A DNA stretch of 26,347 bases from DATBFX01 sp036558305 (GTDB taxonomy: Bacteria > Chloroflexota > Chloroflexia > Thermomicrobiales > UBA6265): positions 1 through 26,347 of the forward strand of contig DATBFX010000087.1 of the NCBI GenBank assembly GCA_036558305.1, in the 5' to 3' direction. A program made the position numbers and the translations under genes. The notes below the pieces were generated by a model. It ran no database searches and was not told where the DNA came from. It worked only from the letters and a program-made list of their open reading frames with translations. Positions within the stretch are counted from its first letter, which is position 1, and each line of letters begins with the position of its first letter. Shown here in pieces: positions 15,228-22,717 of the stretch.

Positions 15228-18092
15228 CGCACCGATCGCGCGGGGGTCGAAACCGGTGTCGACGATCAACGGCGGACTGAACGCCGCCGCAACGCGATTC
15301 CAGGGCACGAGCTTGAAATTCTGGTTGGCACCGCCGTTGTTGGTGTTGTCCTGGGCGATGAACAAGCCCGAGGCGTAGGCGCCACCCAAATCGGCGTTGG
15401 TCACATCGATGCCGTCCGTATAGAAGGTCCCGTCGACCGTCCCGTCGACGATCTTGAACTTGCCGACGAAGGCGTTGGTCCCGCCTCGTTCGTAGACGGC
15501 GTATTCGCTCTTGCTTTGGTCGGAGGCGAGCAGGTAGCCGGTGCCTCCGCTGCCGTAGTAGATCGACAGTCCTTCCACATCGGCCGAGACGTGCGTACCG
15601 TCGATCGCGTCGACCATCGTCCGACCGGCGCCGGCGTCCGGCTCGGCGCCGTAGCGCCAGATGGCGATGTCTTCCTCGGCAACGTAAAAGGCAGCCGTCT
15701 CGTCGTCGGCGGCGCAACCTTCGGTCGTCGAGCCCACGGCGAAGGTACGAACGAGGCGGGCGTCGACCTTGCCGGCACCGTTGTCGAAGAGTTCGTACTG
15801 TTCGGTCTTGCCGTTGGTGTTGTCGTTGACGAAGACGTAGTACTTGCCGCTCACGGGGCTGTGGTACATGCACATCCCGCGGGCCGAGATCTTCGTCGCA
15901 ATGGATCGTGCGGCGACGTACTCCAGACCGCGCGTCTGGGCATCGACGCGATAGATCCGAAGTGCGGCCGGTTTCACCGACTTGTCGGTGCTGACCACGA
16001 TCGCGACGCGCTGACCGCCGAGCGGGAAGTTGTAGCGGAGATCGACGTTGTTCGGCAGACTATCGGCATAGTAGTAGAGTTGGTTGCCGGCCAAGTCGAA
16101 GACGACCAACCCGCCGAGTTTGTCGGTCCCGATGATGGTGCTCAGGGAGGGATCGGTCGGATGGATCCAGATCGCCGGATCGTCGGCCGAATCCCCGGGC
16201 AGAGGCATCGGCACCGTTTCGCCGGCGGCAAGGACCGCACCGGCGGGCGCCGGCGTTGGGGTTGATCCGTTGGGCGTAGCGGTCGTTGTTGCGGTGCGTG
16301 TGGGTGTTGCCCCGTCCGGCGTCGAGGTTGCCGTCGCGGTCCGCGTTGGACTGGCGGTCGGGGTCGCGGTCACCGCTGTGGTTCCGGTCGGCGTCGGCGT
16401 CGGCGTCGGGGTCGGACCGGACGGGCCGATGAATGCCGCCGCGACGGCCACGTCGTCGAAGGCGATGTCGTAGCTGCGGGTGCCGGTCCCGTTCTCGCCG
16501 AGTTGGACGATGCCGGTTGGCGCGGTGCCGAGCGCTTCGGTCTTGGCGAGGACCCGCGCCCCATCGAACCAGACCTCGACCGCGCCGGCCGCGCCGTTGA
16601 CGAGCGCGTGCACCTGGATCTCGTGCCATGTTCCCGTCGTCACGATCGCGGTGCTGGTGCTGCTCGCACCCGTGACGTCGTTCCGGTAGCCCAGCTTCCC
16701 AGAGCCATTGACGTAGATCCCGATGAACGAGACGTTGGCGGCGGTACGGCAACGCATCAGGTAGATCGTGTTTGTGCTCCGGCTGAGGACGTTCACGAAG
16801 ACCCGGTAGTAGAGATCGCTCCGCGGCACGCCGAGCGTCTTGCGCGCGTACGTCGCGGCGCCCGTGCTCGTTCCCCTCGCCGCATGCGCGCCGTGCAACA
16901 CCGCTTGGTCCTGGACGGTCAGCCGGTTGACGACTGTCCAATTGCCCAAGGTGCCGCCCTCGAAGTCGTCCTGAAAGTCGGCGACGGCGTTCGGGGTCGG
17001 ACTGGGCGTTGCCGTCGGTGCCGGCGTGTCGGTCGACTCTGGCGTTTCCGTTGGCACCGGGGTCGCGGACGCGGTGGGTGGCGGCGTCGGCGATGGCGTC
17101 GGCACGACGGTCGGAGGAGGGCCGGAGGGGGCGATGTACGCGAGGTCGACGACGACGTCGTCGAAGGCGACGTCGAACGTCTTACCGGTCCCGTTCTCGC
17201 CGAGTTGGACGATGCCGAGCGGATCGACGCCGAGCGACGCGGTGTTGTTCAGTCCCGCGACCGGCGCTCCGTCGTACCAAACCTCAACCTGCCCGGCCGC
17301 ACCGTCGATGCGTGCGTGGATCTCTACCTCATGCCAGGCGCCCTTGGCGACGACGGTGTGGCTGGTCGTGGTGACGCCCGCGACGTCGTTTCGGTAGCCG
17401 ATCCTGCCGGCACCGGTGACGTAGAGACCCAGGAGCGAGACGTCGGTGCCGGTCCGGAGACGGAGGAGATAGACCGTGCCGTCGCCCTGACTCGCGATCT
17501 TGAACTCGGTGCGAACGTAGAGATCGGTTTGACTGCCGGCGAGTGTTCGCCGCGCGTAGGCGGCCGCGCCGGTACTCGTCGCCCGCGCCGCATAGGCGCC
17601 GGACGCGACTTCCTGCTGTTGGACGGTGAGCCCCTTGACGAGCGACCAATTGCCGAGATCGCCCGTCTCGAACCCGTCCTGGAAGGGAAGGTCCGCGTCT
17701 GCCGCGGCCAGATCCTGCGCCTGCGCCTTGGCCGGCTTCGGCGTCGGCGTCGGCGTCGGCACGCGGGGAGGACGCGGGGAGGGTGTTGGAGAGAGCGTCG
17801 GCGCCAACGTTGGGGACGGGGTCGGCGTGTCGGTGGCGGTCGGTGCCTCGGTGGGGGAAGGCGCCGGCGTCTCGGTCGGCGGCTCAGGCACGTCGGTCGG
17901 CGTCGACGTCGGCGTCTCGGACGGTTCGACGGACGGTTCGGCGGGCGGTTCGGCGGGCGGTTCGGCGGTCGACGCGTCGGGTTCCTCCGTCGCTGCCTCG
18001 AAACCGAGCGCGGGCAGGGTTCGCTCGCTTGCGGTCGCCCAGAGCGGCGCGATGAGAAATGCGATGAGTGCAACCCGCATGAGACGTCGCAT
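15216..18092 (-). CDS. Secreted beta-propeller phytase with two jelly-roll modules on Thr/Pro stalks
   Basis: Start chosen at the ATG at 18092 (MRRLMRVALIAFLIAP, a proper signal peptide ending A-T-A-S); a longer frame begins at 18158. The 958-residue protein has: signal (1-22); a Glu/Pro then Thr/Pro-rich stalk (about 30-130); jelly-roll-like module A (about 133-322); Pro/Thr linker; module B (about 371-556); Thr/Pro linker; and a beta-propeller phytase domain (about 625-957). The phytase signature is clear: D-S-A-D-D-P-A-I-W-I-H-P and N-N-V-D-L-R-Y, plus DVEGLSIYYG and Y-L-L-A-S-D-Q-S. These calcium-dependent enzymes release phosphate from phytate and other phosphomonoesters outside the cell. 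Modules A and B match the module in the phosphoesterase at 6481-7045 almost motif for motif. The gene has its own upstream promoter candidate. Confidence 0.92.
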   Translation of the reverse strand: MRRLMRVALIAFLIAPLWATASERTLPALGFEAATEEPDASTAEPPAEPPAEPSVEPSETPTSTPTDVPEPPTETPAPSPTEAPTATDTPTPSPTLAPTLSPTPSPRPPRVPTPTPTPKPAKAQAQDLAAADADLPFQDGFETGDLGNWSLVKGLTVQQQEVASGAYAARATSTGAAAYARRTLAGSQTDLYVRTEFKIASQGDGTVYLLRLRTGTDVSLLGLYVTGAGRIGYRNDVAGVTTTSHTVVAKGAWHEVEIHARIDGAAGQVEVWYDGAPVAGLNNTASLGVDPLGIVQLGENGTGKTFDVAFDDVVVDLAYIAPSGPPPTVVPTPSPTPPPTASATPVPTETPESTDTPAPTATPSPTPNAVADFQDDFEGGTLGNWTVVNRLTVQDQAVLHGAHAARGTSTGAATYARKTLGVPRSDLYYRVFVNVLSRSTNTIYLMRCRTAANVSFIGIYVNGSGKLGYRNDVTGASSTSTAIVTTGTWHEIQVHALVNGAAGAVEVWFDGARVLAKTEALGTAPTGIVQLGENGTGTRSYDIAFDDVAVAAAFIGPSGPTPTPTPTPTGTTAVTATPTASPTRTATATSTPDGATPTRTATTTATPNGSTPTPAPAGAVLAAGETVPMPLPGDSADDPAIWIHPTDPSLSTIIGTDKLGGLVVFDLAGNQLYYYADSLPNNVDLRYNFPLGGQRVAIVVSTDKSVKPAALRIYRVDAQTRGLEYVAARSIATKISARGMCMYHSPVSGKYYVFVNDNTNGKTEQYELFDNGAGKVDARLVRTFAVGSTTEGCAADDETAAFYVAEEDIAIWRYGAEPDAGAGRTMVDAIDGTHVSADVEGLSIYYGSGGTGYLLASDQSKSEYAVYERGGTNAFVGKFKIVDGTVDGTFYTDGIDVTNADLGGAYASGLFIAQDNTNNGGANQNFKLVPWNRVAAAFSPPLIVDTGFDPRAIGAASP
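17919..17966 (-). repeat. Four tandem 12-base units in the phytase stalk
   Basis: On the plus strand GGACGGTTCGAC, GGACGGTTCGGC and twice GGGCGGTTCGGC follow one another. They encode repeated E-P-P-A / E-P-S-V units just after the signal peptide. Recent slippage-type expansion is suggested by the two identical units. Confidence 0.75.
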
Positions 18093-18200
18093 AGCCGCTA
18101 CCCCGACTCGAGTGGCTCGAACAGCCTCGAGGAGCAGGTGCAATTGGACGCCGCCCACATCAGGTAGGCCGATCGGGCTAGGACAATGGTCATGTCCGCA

Positions 18201-18228
18201 ATATTACAGAGATTTGCCGCAGCGTCAA
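18201..18228 (-). promoter_or_regulatory. Candidate sigma-70-like promoter of the phytase gene
   Basis: On the minus strand TTGACG (18228-18223, 5 of 6) is followed after 16 bases by TAATAT (18206-18201, 4 of 6), about 110 bases before the ATG at 18092. This is one of the few AT-rich spots in the area. No clear Pho-box repeat was seen next to it. Confidence 0.4.
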
Positions 18229-18773
18229 GTCACCAGGACGGTGGAAGGAACACTCTTCGCGTCGGCTGAGGGACGCGACCGGGTTGAGAGTCGTCGAATC
18301 GCTGCCTTGCGAACGACTCGCCAATCCGAGGGGCCGGCGACGGCCGAACCGACCGTCCCGACAAGACGCGCTTCCTCCATCCCGATCCGCACTCCGCGGC
18401 AAGTCGCGCCGACTGCCGGTGCGTTTCGGACGATGTTGCGGTGAGTCCGTGCCGTGTCGCGGTGGATCGTCGTTCGCCAAACCCTTGTCAGGCGGTAGAC
18501 CAAGCGAGCCGGACCAGCCCAGGACGGAGGCGGGTCGAGTCGTGAGACGAGTCCCCGTCCGATCGGAACCACAATCGAATCGGAGTGCGACTCCCATTGC
18601 CTTGAGGGCACGCGACGATGTCCGTGCAGGTCCCGCGTGGTATCCTGGCGCGGTCCAGACCCACCCTGATGGGGGAGGCCATGTGGCCTGTTCGTGCACC
18701 CGTGCCATAAGCCGTGCGGTCCAGTTCGCCGGCGAGAGACCCGACCGCAGCCGCGCCCGCCGGAGGAGCCCCG
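18229..18773. other. Intergenic stretch upstream of the lytic transglycosylase
   Basis: No supported gene. On the plus strand TGGTATCCT at 18638-18646 is a possible extended -10 for the transglycosylase, about 130 bases before its start. A short perfect inverted repeat AGGCCA-TG-TGGCCT lies at 18676-18689, in what would be the leader. No riboswitch class could be recognised. Open frames on both strands here are out-of-frame extensions of the neighbouring gene or chance frames. Confidence 0.4.
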
Positions 18774-19682
18774 ATGCCCGCCCACCGAGCCCGAGTCCTC
18801 TTCGTCGTGCTTGCATTGGCGCTGCCCCTCGGCGGCGCACACCTTTCGGCGGCCGCCGACGCGACGGAACCCGCGCCGACGCCCACGACAGAGGCGGTCG
18901 GCTCACTGCGGGCCCGGCCCAGTCCACGGCCCTATGCCAACCCCAAAGCCCAGCCAAGTTCCGACGGTGTCCGCGGCAGTCGTCCCCTGGAAACGACCGA
19001 GGAGACCGGTCCGCCGCGTCTCGACGAGCCGGTGCTCCGGTGGTTGCCCGAAATTACCGCCGCCTCCGGCGCGACCGGTACCCCGATCAGCCTGATTGCC
19101 GGGATCATGCGGGTCGAATCGGGCGGCGATCCGAAAACCGTCTCGCCGCAGGGCGCCCAGGGGTTGATGCAGGTGATGCCGGTCGAACTCGCCGCCCAGG
19201 GTATTCCGGAGGGGAGTTGGCACGACCCTGCCACGAACGTCCTCGCGGGGGCAGTGATCCTCGCCCAACGATCGGGCGGCGGCTGGGAGGCGGCCACCGC
19301 CTACTACTTCGGGATCGGTTGCGACGACTACGGGACGTGCACCTACGGCTATGCGGTGGCGGTACTCGGGTGGGCCAACGCCTATGCCGCCTTGCTCGGA
19401 GACCCATTTGGGTACGACGTGGGGCGTATCCCCGCCGTCCCGGATGCCCCTGCCGCGACCGCAGCGTCGAGCACGACTGCACCGTCGAGCCCGACCGCAT
19501 CGTCGAGCCCGACCGAGACGGCGCCGGTCGATGGGGGCGACTCATGGCTCGGAACGACCACGCCGGTGCCCACATCGGTCCCGCCTGCCGATCCCGTGGA
19601 AGAGCCGACGGCGGCACCAACCTCGCCGCCGGATGCCGCGTCGACGCCAAACCCCGACGGCTGGTCGGTCGATGACGATTGA
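18774..19682 (+). CDS. Exported lytic transglycosylase (SLT/goose-lysozyme-like fold)
   Basis: The ATG at 18774 has GGAGGAG five bases upstream and opens a signal peptide (RARVLFVVLALALPLGGAHLSA), giving 302 residues. The catalytic domain spans about 85-210: S-L-I-A-G-I-M-R-V-E-S-G-G-D-P with the catalytic Glu at 115, the G-L-M-Q-V-M-P motif (130-136) and A-Y-Y-F-G (176-180), all typical of family 1 lytic transglycosylases that cleave the glycan strands of peptidoglycan. The last 70 residues are a Ser/Thr/Pro/Ala low-complexity tail, probably a wall-spanning linker; no binding module follows it. It stands alone between leftward genes and is presumably used in wall remodelling or insertion of surface structures. 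Confidence 0.88.
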   Translation: MPAHRARVLFVVLALALPLGGAHLSAAADATEPAPTPTTEAVGSLRARPSPRPYANPKAQPSSDGVRGSRPLETTEETGPPRLDEPVLRWLPEITAASGATGTPISLIAGIMRVESGGDPKTVSPQGAQGLMQVMPVELAAQGIPEGSWHDPATNVLAGAVILAQRSGGGWEAATAYYFGIGCDDYGTCTYGYAVAVLGWANAYAALLGDPFGYDVGRIPAVPDAPAATAASSTTAPSSPTASSSPTETAPVDGGDSWLGTTTPVPTSVPPADPVEEPTAAPTSPPDAASTPNPDGWSVDDD

Positions 19683-20547
19683 ACCGCGTGCAACCGTTTC
19701 GCGTGGCCCCGAGCTTGTGCGGTTGTCTCACAATCAAACAATGGTCGGTCCTGGGCGACCAAGAACCTGGGCGTCCATTCGAGCAACGTTGTGGCATCGA
19801 CTCGGGATATCGGATACGTCGAGCCAGCCGGTCGGATTCTGACCGTTCCGGCGCCGAAACGTCCCGGCAGGTCGCGTCTGTCGGCGGGGCAGCCTGGCCG
19901 CGGCGATTGTCGACCGGCTGATGCATCACGGGCAGGTCTTCGAATTGAAAGCACCATCCCGGCGCAGGCGCGGGCGTGGGGCCCGGGCGAAGACCGGTGG
20001 AGAGGCAGCGGGGGTGCAACACGTTTCAACCGGCATCCTGTCCACGGGCAAACCGGCACGTACTTTTCCAGGCTCTACTCTCAGCGTCCTTGCTCGCACC
20101 GAAGAGCGCTCGTGCGCTGCACGCTGCGGCGAGACTCCCGATCGCCCCGGTCCGCCGCATCCGGTGCGACGACGCGATGTGACGCGCTCCACCACGCCCG
20201 GCAGCGGGCCGCCGCTCCCGGTCGGACGCTCGCGTCAGCGAAGCCTCTTCCGCGCGCAACTGAGCGCGGCCCTCGCCGGGTGTGGTGGCCTTGTCATGCT
20301 GAGCTGCGAATCCGGCATCGGGACCCCGTTCCGGCAACGGTTCGGATTCGGAGAACGCGCGGGCCGCGACGGCCGGCGCATCGTGCGACGTCAACGGTTA
20401 GCCGCGCATTCGCCGCCCTCCCAGCTCACGTCGCCCGTACTTGACCCGACGTCCCCTGCTCCCACCAATCCGCATGCGAGTGCGGCGGGACCGATGCGAA
20501 GCGGGTCGTCATCGAGATGCCAGAGGAGCGGGTTCAGCGGCGGATCT
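19683..20547. other. Gene-free stretch between converging genes
   Basis: About 865 bases between the transglycosylase and the DUF192 gene. Long open frames exist, including one crossing the whole DUF192 gene in antisense, but all are Arg/Pro/Ser-rich without motifs or ribosome-binding sites. I found no hairpin with a T-tract, no tRNA-like T-loop and no tandem repeat. A non-coding RNA or a decayed gene cannot be excluded. Confidence 0.5.
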
Positions 20548-20904
20548 TCAGACGGAGCGAAACAAGAATTCGTCGCCGATCCGGACACCAGCGGCATCCG
20601 CAAGGCCGGCTGCAACCTCGATTACTGCGGCTGCACGAGCCGGGGCGATTCGCCACGGAGGCATGCTGGACCGGATTTTGACGACTCGGTTCCGCTCGTC
20701 CAGGAAGATGAGATCGATGGGAAAGCGCATGAAATGGGTGTGGATGCCGCGTGCCGGCCGGATGAGCAGTCCTCGCTCGGAGGGAAGGTGCTTGGTCAGC
20801 ATCAACCCACGGAAACTCCGCCATCGTCCCGTCGCTTCTTCGACCATCCTTGCGACGAGCGTATTGGTCCGGGCATCGACGATCTCGTACGTCTGAGTTG
20901 CCAC
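20548..20904 (-). CDS. DUF192-family protein
   Basis: The GTG at 20904 is preceded by GGGGAGGGGAAG and gives 118 residues. The family's signature is visible: F-R-G-L-M-L-T-K-H-L (31-40), G-L-L-I-R-P, H-T-H-F-M-R-F-P-I-D-L-I-F-L-D (55-69), then P-P-W-R and a closing G-V-R-I-G-D. DUF192 proteins are small beta-barrel proteins of unknown biochemical role. Many are exported, but this one has no signal peptide. It is the last gene of the minus-strand set, 59 bases after the membrane protein. Function not known. Confidence 0.85.
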   Translation of the reverse strand: MATQTYEIVDARTNTLVARMVEEATGRWRSFRGLMLTKHLPSERGLLIRPARGIHTHFMRFPIDLIFLDERNRVVKIRSSMPPWRIAPARAAAVIEVAAGLADAAGVRIGDEFLFRSV

Positions 20905-20963
20905 CTTCCCCTCCCCAGGTTTGCCCGCACCACCGGAGTCCCGGTGGGCCGCGTTGTCCCGCA

Positions 20964-22127
20964 CTACCAGGCGACCGGAAGGGGCGTGGCGTCGCGCATG
21001 GGACCGCGGGCCGCCAGCGCGGTCTGCTCCGTCCAGACACGCGCGACGCGCCAGCGGCCGTCTGCACCGGGAACGAGCCGGATCGCGACGTGGAGCCGCG
21101 CCGCCCGCCCCTCTCGGTCGATCACCTCCAACGCGGCCGGCACCACGACGTCGGACGAGGAGCCGGCGGGGACCGTGTCCCAGCGTGGCTCGTCGATCCA
21201 ACACGCACCGGCGAGCGCCGCGATGAGCGCGACATGGTCCTGAAGCGTCGCCGGATTCGGTGTCAGGTACGCCTCGGCCCGTGCCCGGGCGTCGCCGTGC
21301 CGGCCGTCCCGTGCGGCGGCGACGAGGATCAAGTAGTCGATCGCCGTGGTGCCGGGGGCGGACAGCACTCGGCGGTTGGCGCTCACGCCGACGACGGCGG
21401 CCCCCAGCGCGACCGTGATCATCGCCCCGACGGCGATCCAGATTTGGGCGAAACCGGCCAGCATTAACCCCCCGACGGCGGGCACCAGGACCATCGCACG
21501 GAGCGGCGCCGGACTCTTCCCTTCTCCGCGCCCGTCTCCGGCGCCGAGCGCCGCGTTGATCCCGCGCAGGCGGGAGGCTCGGCGCAACGCCGCGTAGTAC
21601 GGCGGCGCATCCGCCAAATCGACCGGGGCGACCGAATTCGGCAACCCCGGGCTCGTCGACGTACCGAGCCGCGTCGCCCAGCCCTTCCGTCGCAGTCCGC
21701 GCCGGGCCCAGGCGCGACGCGGCAGGGCCCAGAGCAAGACGGCCAGCGGCAGCAAGCCCAACCAGAGAACGCCCGCCAGCACCGCGTAGGCCCAATCCTG
21801 CCCTTCGGCCGCCGCGCGCCACCGATCGGCCAGACGGTCGACCGGCCCACCCAGCCAGGGTGAGGCGACGAAGAGCGCCGTCAGGGCGACGGCAACCGCC
21901 GCCGCGCGGCGATAGGCGGCGGCCGCCACCCACTGCTCCTCCGCCTCCAGGGTGAGTTGGCGCGGCCGCGCCAGCGTCGGGTGCCGGGACGGACCAAACT
22001 GGGCCTCGGCCATCGGGCGCGCGAAGCGATAGACCAGACCCACGACGGCCATCGCGGCCGTCGCGATGCCGAGCGTGAGGCTAAGGGTCGAGAGGATCAG
22101 ATCGGCGTCGACGCCCGTTCCGGCCAT
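20964..22127 (-). CDS. Multi-pass membrane protein with a C-terminal soluble domain, unknown function
   Basis: The 387-residue protein starts at the ATG at 22127, 39 bases after the PRC-barrel gene. Hydrophobic segments lie at about 9-33, 74-93, 112-135 and 211-249 (long enough for two spans). Between the third and fourth is an Arg-rich, probably cytoplasmic loop (138-210). The last 130 residues are soluble, with helices (AIDYLILVAAARDGRHGDARARAEAYL) followed by strands (ARLHVAIRLVPGADGRWRVARVW); the shape is reminiscent of NTF2-like or TcpC-like domains, which is only a guess. I recognise no catalytic motif. By context it works with the DUF1002-like protein and the PRC-barrel protein encoded upstream. 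Confidence 0.75.
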   Translation of the reverse strand: MAGTGVDADLILSTLSLTLGIATAAMAVVGLVYRFARPMAEAQFGPSRHPTLARPRQLTLEAEEQWVAAAAYRRAAAVAVALTALFVASPWLGGPVDRLADRWRAAAEGQDWAYAVLAGVLWLGLLPLAVLLWALPRRAWARRGLRRKGWATRLGTSTSPGLPNSVAPVDLADAPPYYAALRRASRLRGINAALGAGDGRGEGKSPAPLRAMVLVPAVGGLMLAGFAQIWIAVGAMITVALGAAVVGVSANRRVLSAPGTTAIDYLILVAAARDGRHGDARARAEAYLTPNPATLQDHVALIAALAGACWIDEPRWDTVPAGSSSDVVVPAALEVIDREGRAARLHVAIRLVPGADGRWRVARVWTEQTALAARGPMRDATPLPVAW

Positions 22128-22166
22128 CGGAGACCCCCGCTTGTCGATCCAACAGGACGGTAATGC

Positions 22167-22676
22167 TCAGTCCGCCCCCGGTGCGAAGGCGCCGACGCGG
22201 TGCTCGACGCGCTCGGGTGTCGGCAGCGGTGGCGTTTCCACGAAGTCCTTCCCGGCCTCCGCGATCGCGCGCCGCGGCCGTGGGAGGCGATCCCGCAACC
22301 GGTTGTCTTTTCCAGCCAGCGCCTTGTGATCGACCTTGACCAGCCGCGTCGGGTGCGCGGGGGTGGGGACGGTCCGCGCCGCCGTCGCCTCGCGGTTCGT
22401 CACCAGGAAGACGGCGCTCCCGGCCGTCTTGTCGACCAGTTCGGGGGGCAGATTCAGCAGGTGGTCGCTGCGGTCGAGTTTGACGATCAGCTCGACGACC
22501 TCCCCGGCAATCTCGTCCACCACGACCTGCTTGAGGACGCCGATCCGACCGTCGACTGCGTAGACGATTCCCCCGCGCTCGAATCGAAGTTGCCGATCCC
22601 GCCGCAGCAGGAGTTCCGGCGGGATCGACGGAGCGGTCGCGCCCTCACCCTGCTGGATGCCCCGGTTGTCGGTCAT
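22167..22676 (-). CDS. PRC-barrel-like (DUF2171-type) protein
   Basis: 169 residues from the ATG at 22676, with AGGGGAG seven bases upstream. Residues 33-95 form a small beta-barrel pattern: G-G-I-V-Y-A-V-D-G-R-I-G-V-L-K-Q-V-V-V-D, then V-E-L-I-V-K-L-D-R-S, L-N-L-P-P-E-L-V and S-A-V-F-L-V-T-N. This resembles PRC-barrel/DUF2171 domains, adaptor folds seen in RimM and photosynthetic reaction centre H subunit and in many small stress-related proteins. The C-terminal 70 residues are basic and Pro-rich, probably disordered. No signal peptide, so cytoplasmic. It lies 41 bases after the DUF1002-like gene. Confidence 0.75.
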   Translation of the reverse strand: MTDNRGIQQGEGATAPSIPPELLLRRDRQLRFERGGIVYAVDGRIGVLKQVVVDEIAGEVVELIVKLDRSDHLLNLPPELVDKTAGSAVFLVTNREATAARTVPTPAHPTRLVKVDHKALAGKDNRLRDRLPRPRRAIAEAGKDFVETPPLPTPERVEHRVGAFAPGAD

Positions 22677-22717
22677 CGTGTCACTCCCCTGTTCGGCCCT
22701 CGAACGTCGATCCGCCG

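Noticed and set aside
18284..19675. 463-codon plus-strand frame overlapping the lytic transglycosylase in another frame
   Set aside because: The transglycosylase frame has signal peptide, catalytic Glu and all motifs; this one is Arg/Pro-rich shadow.
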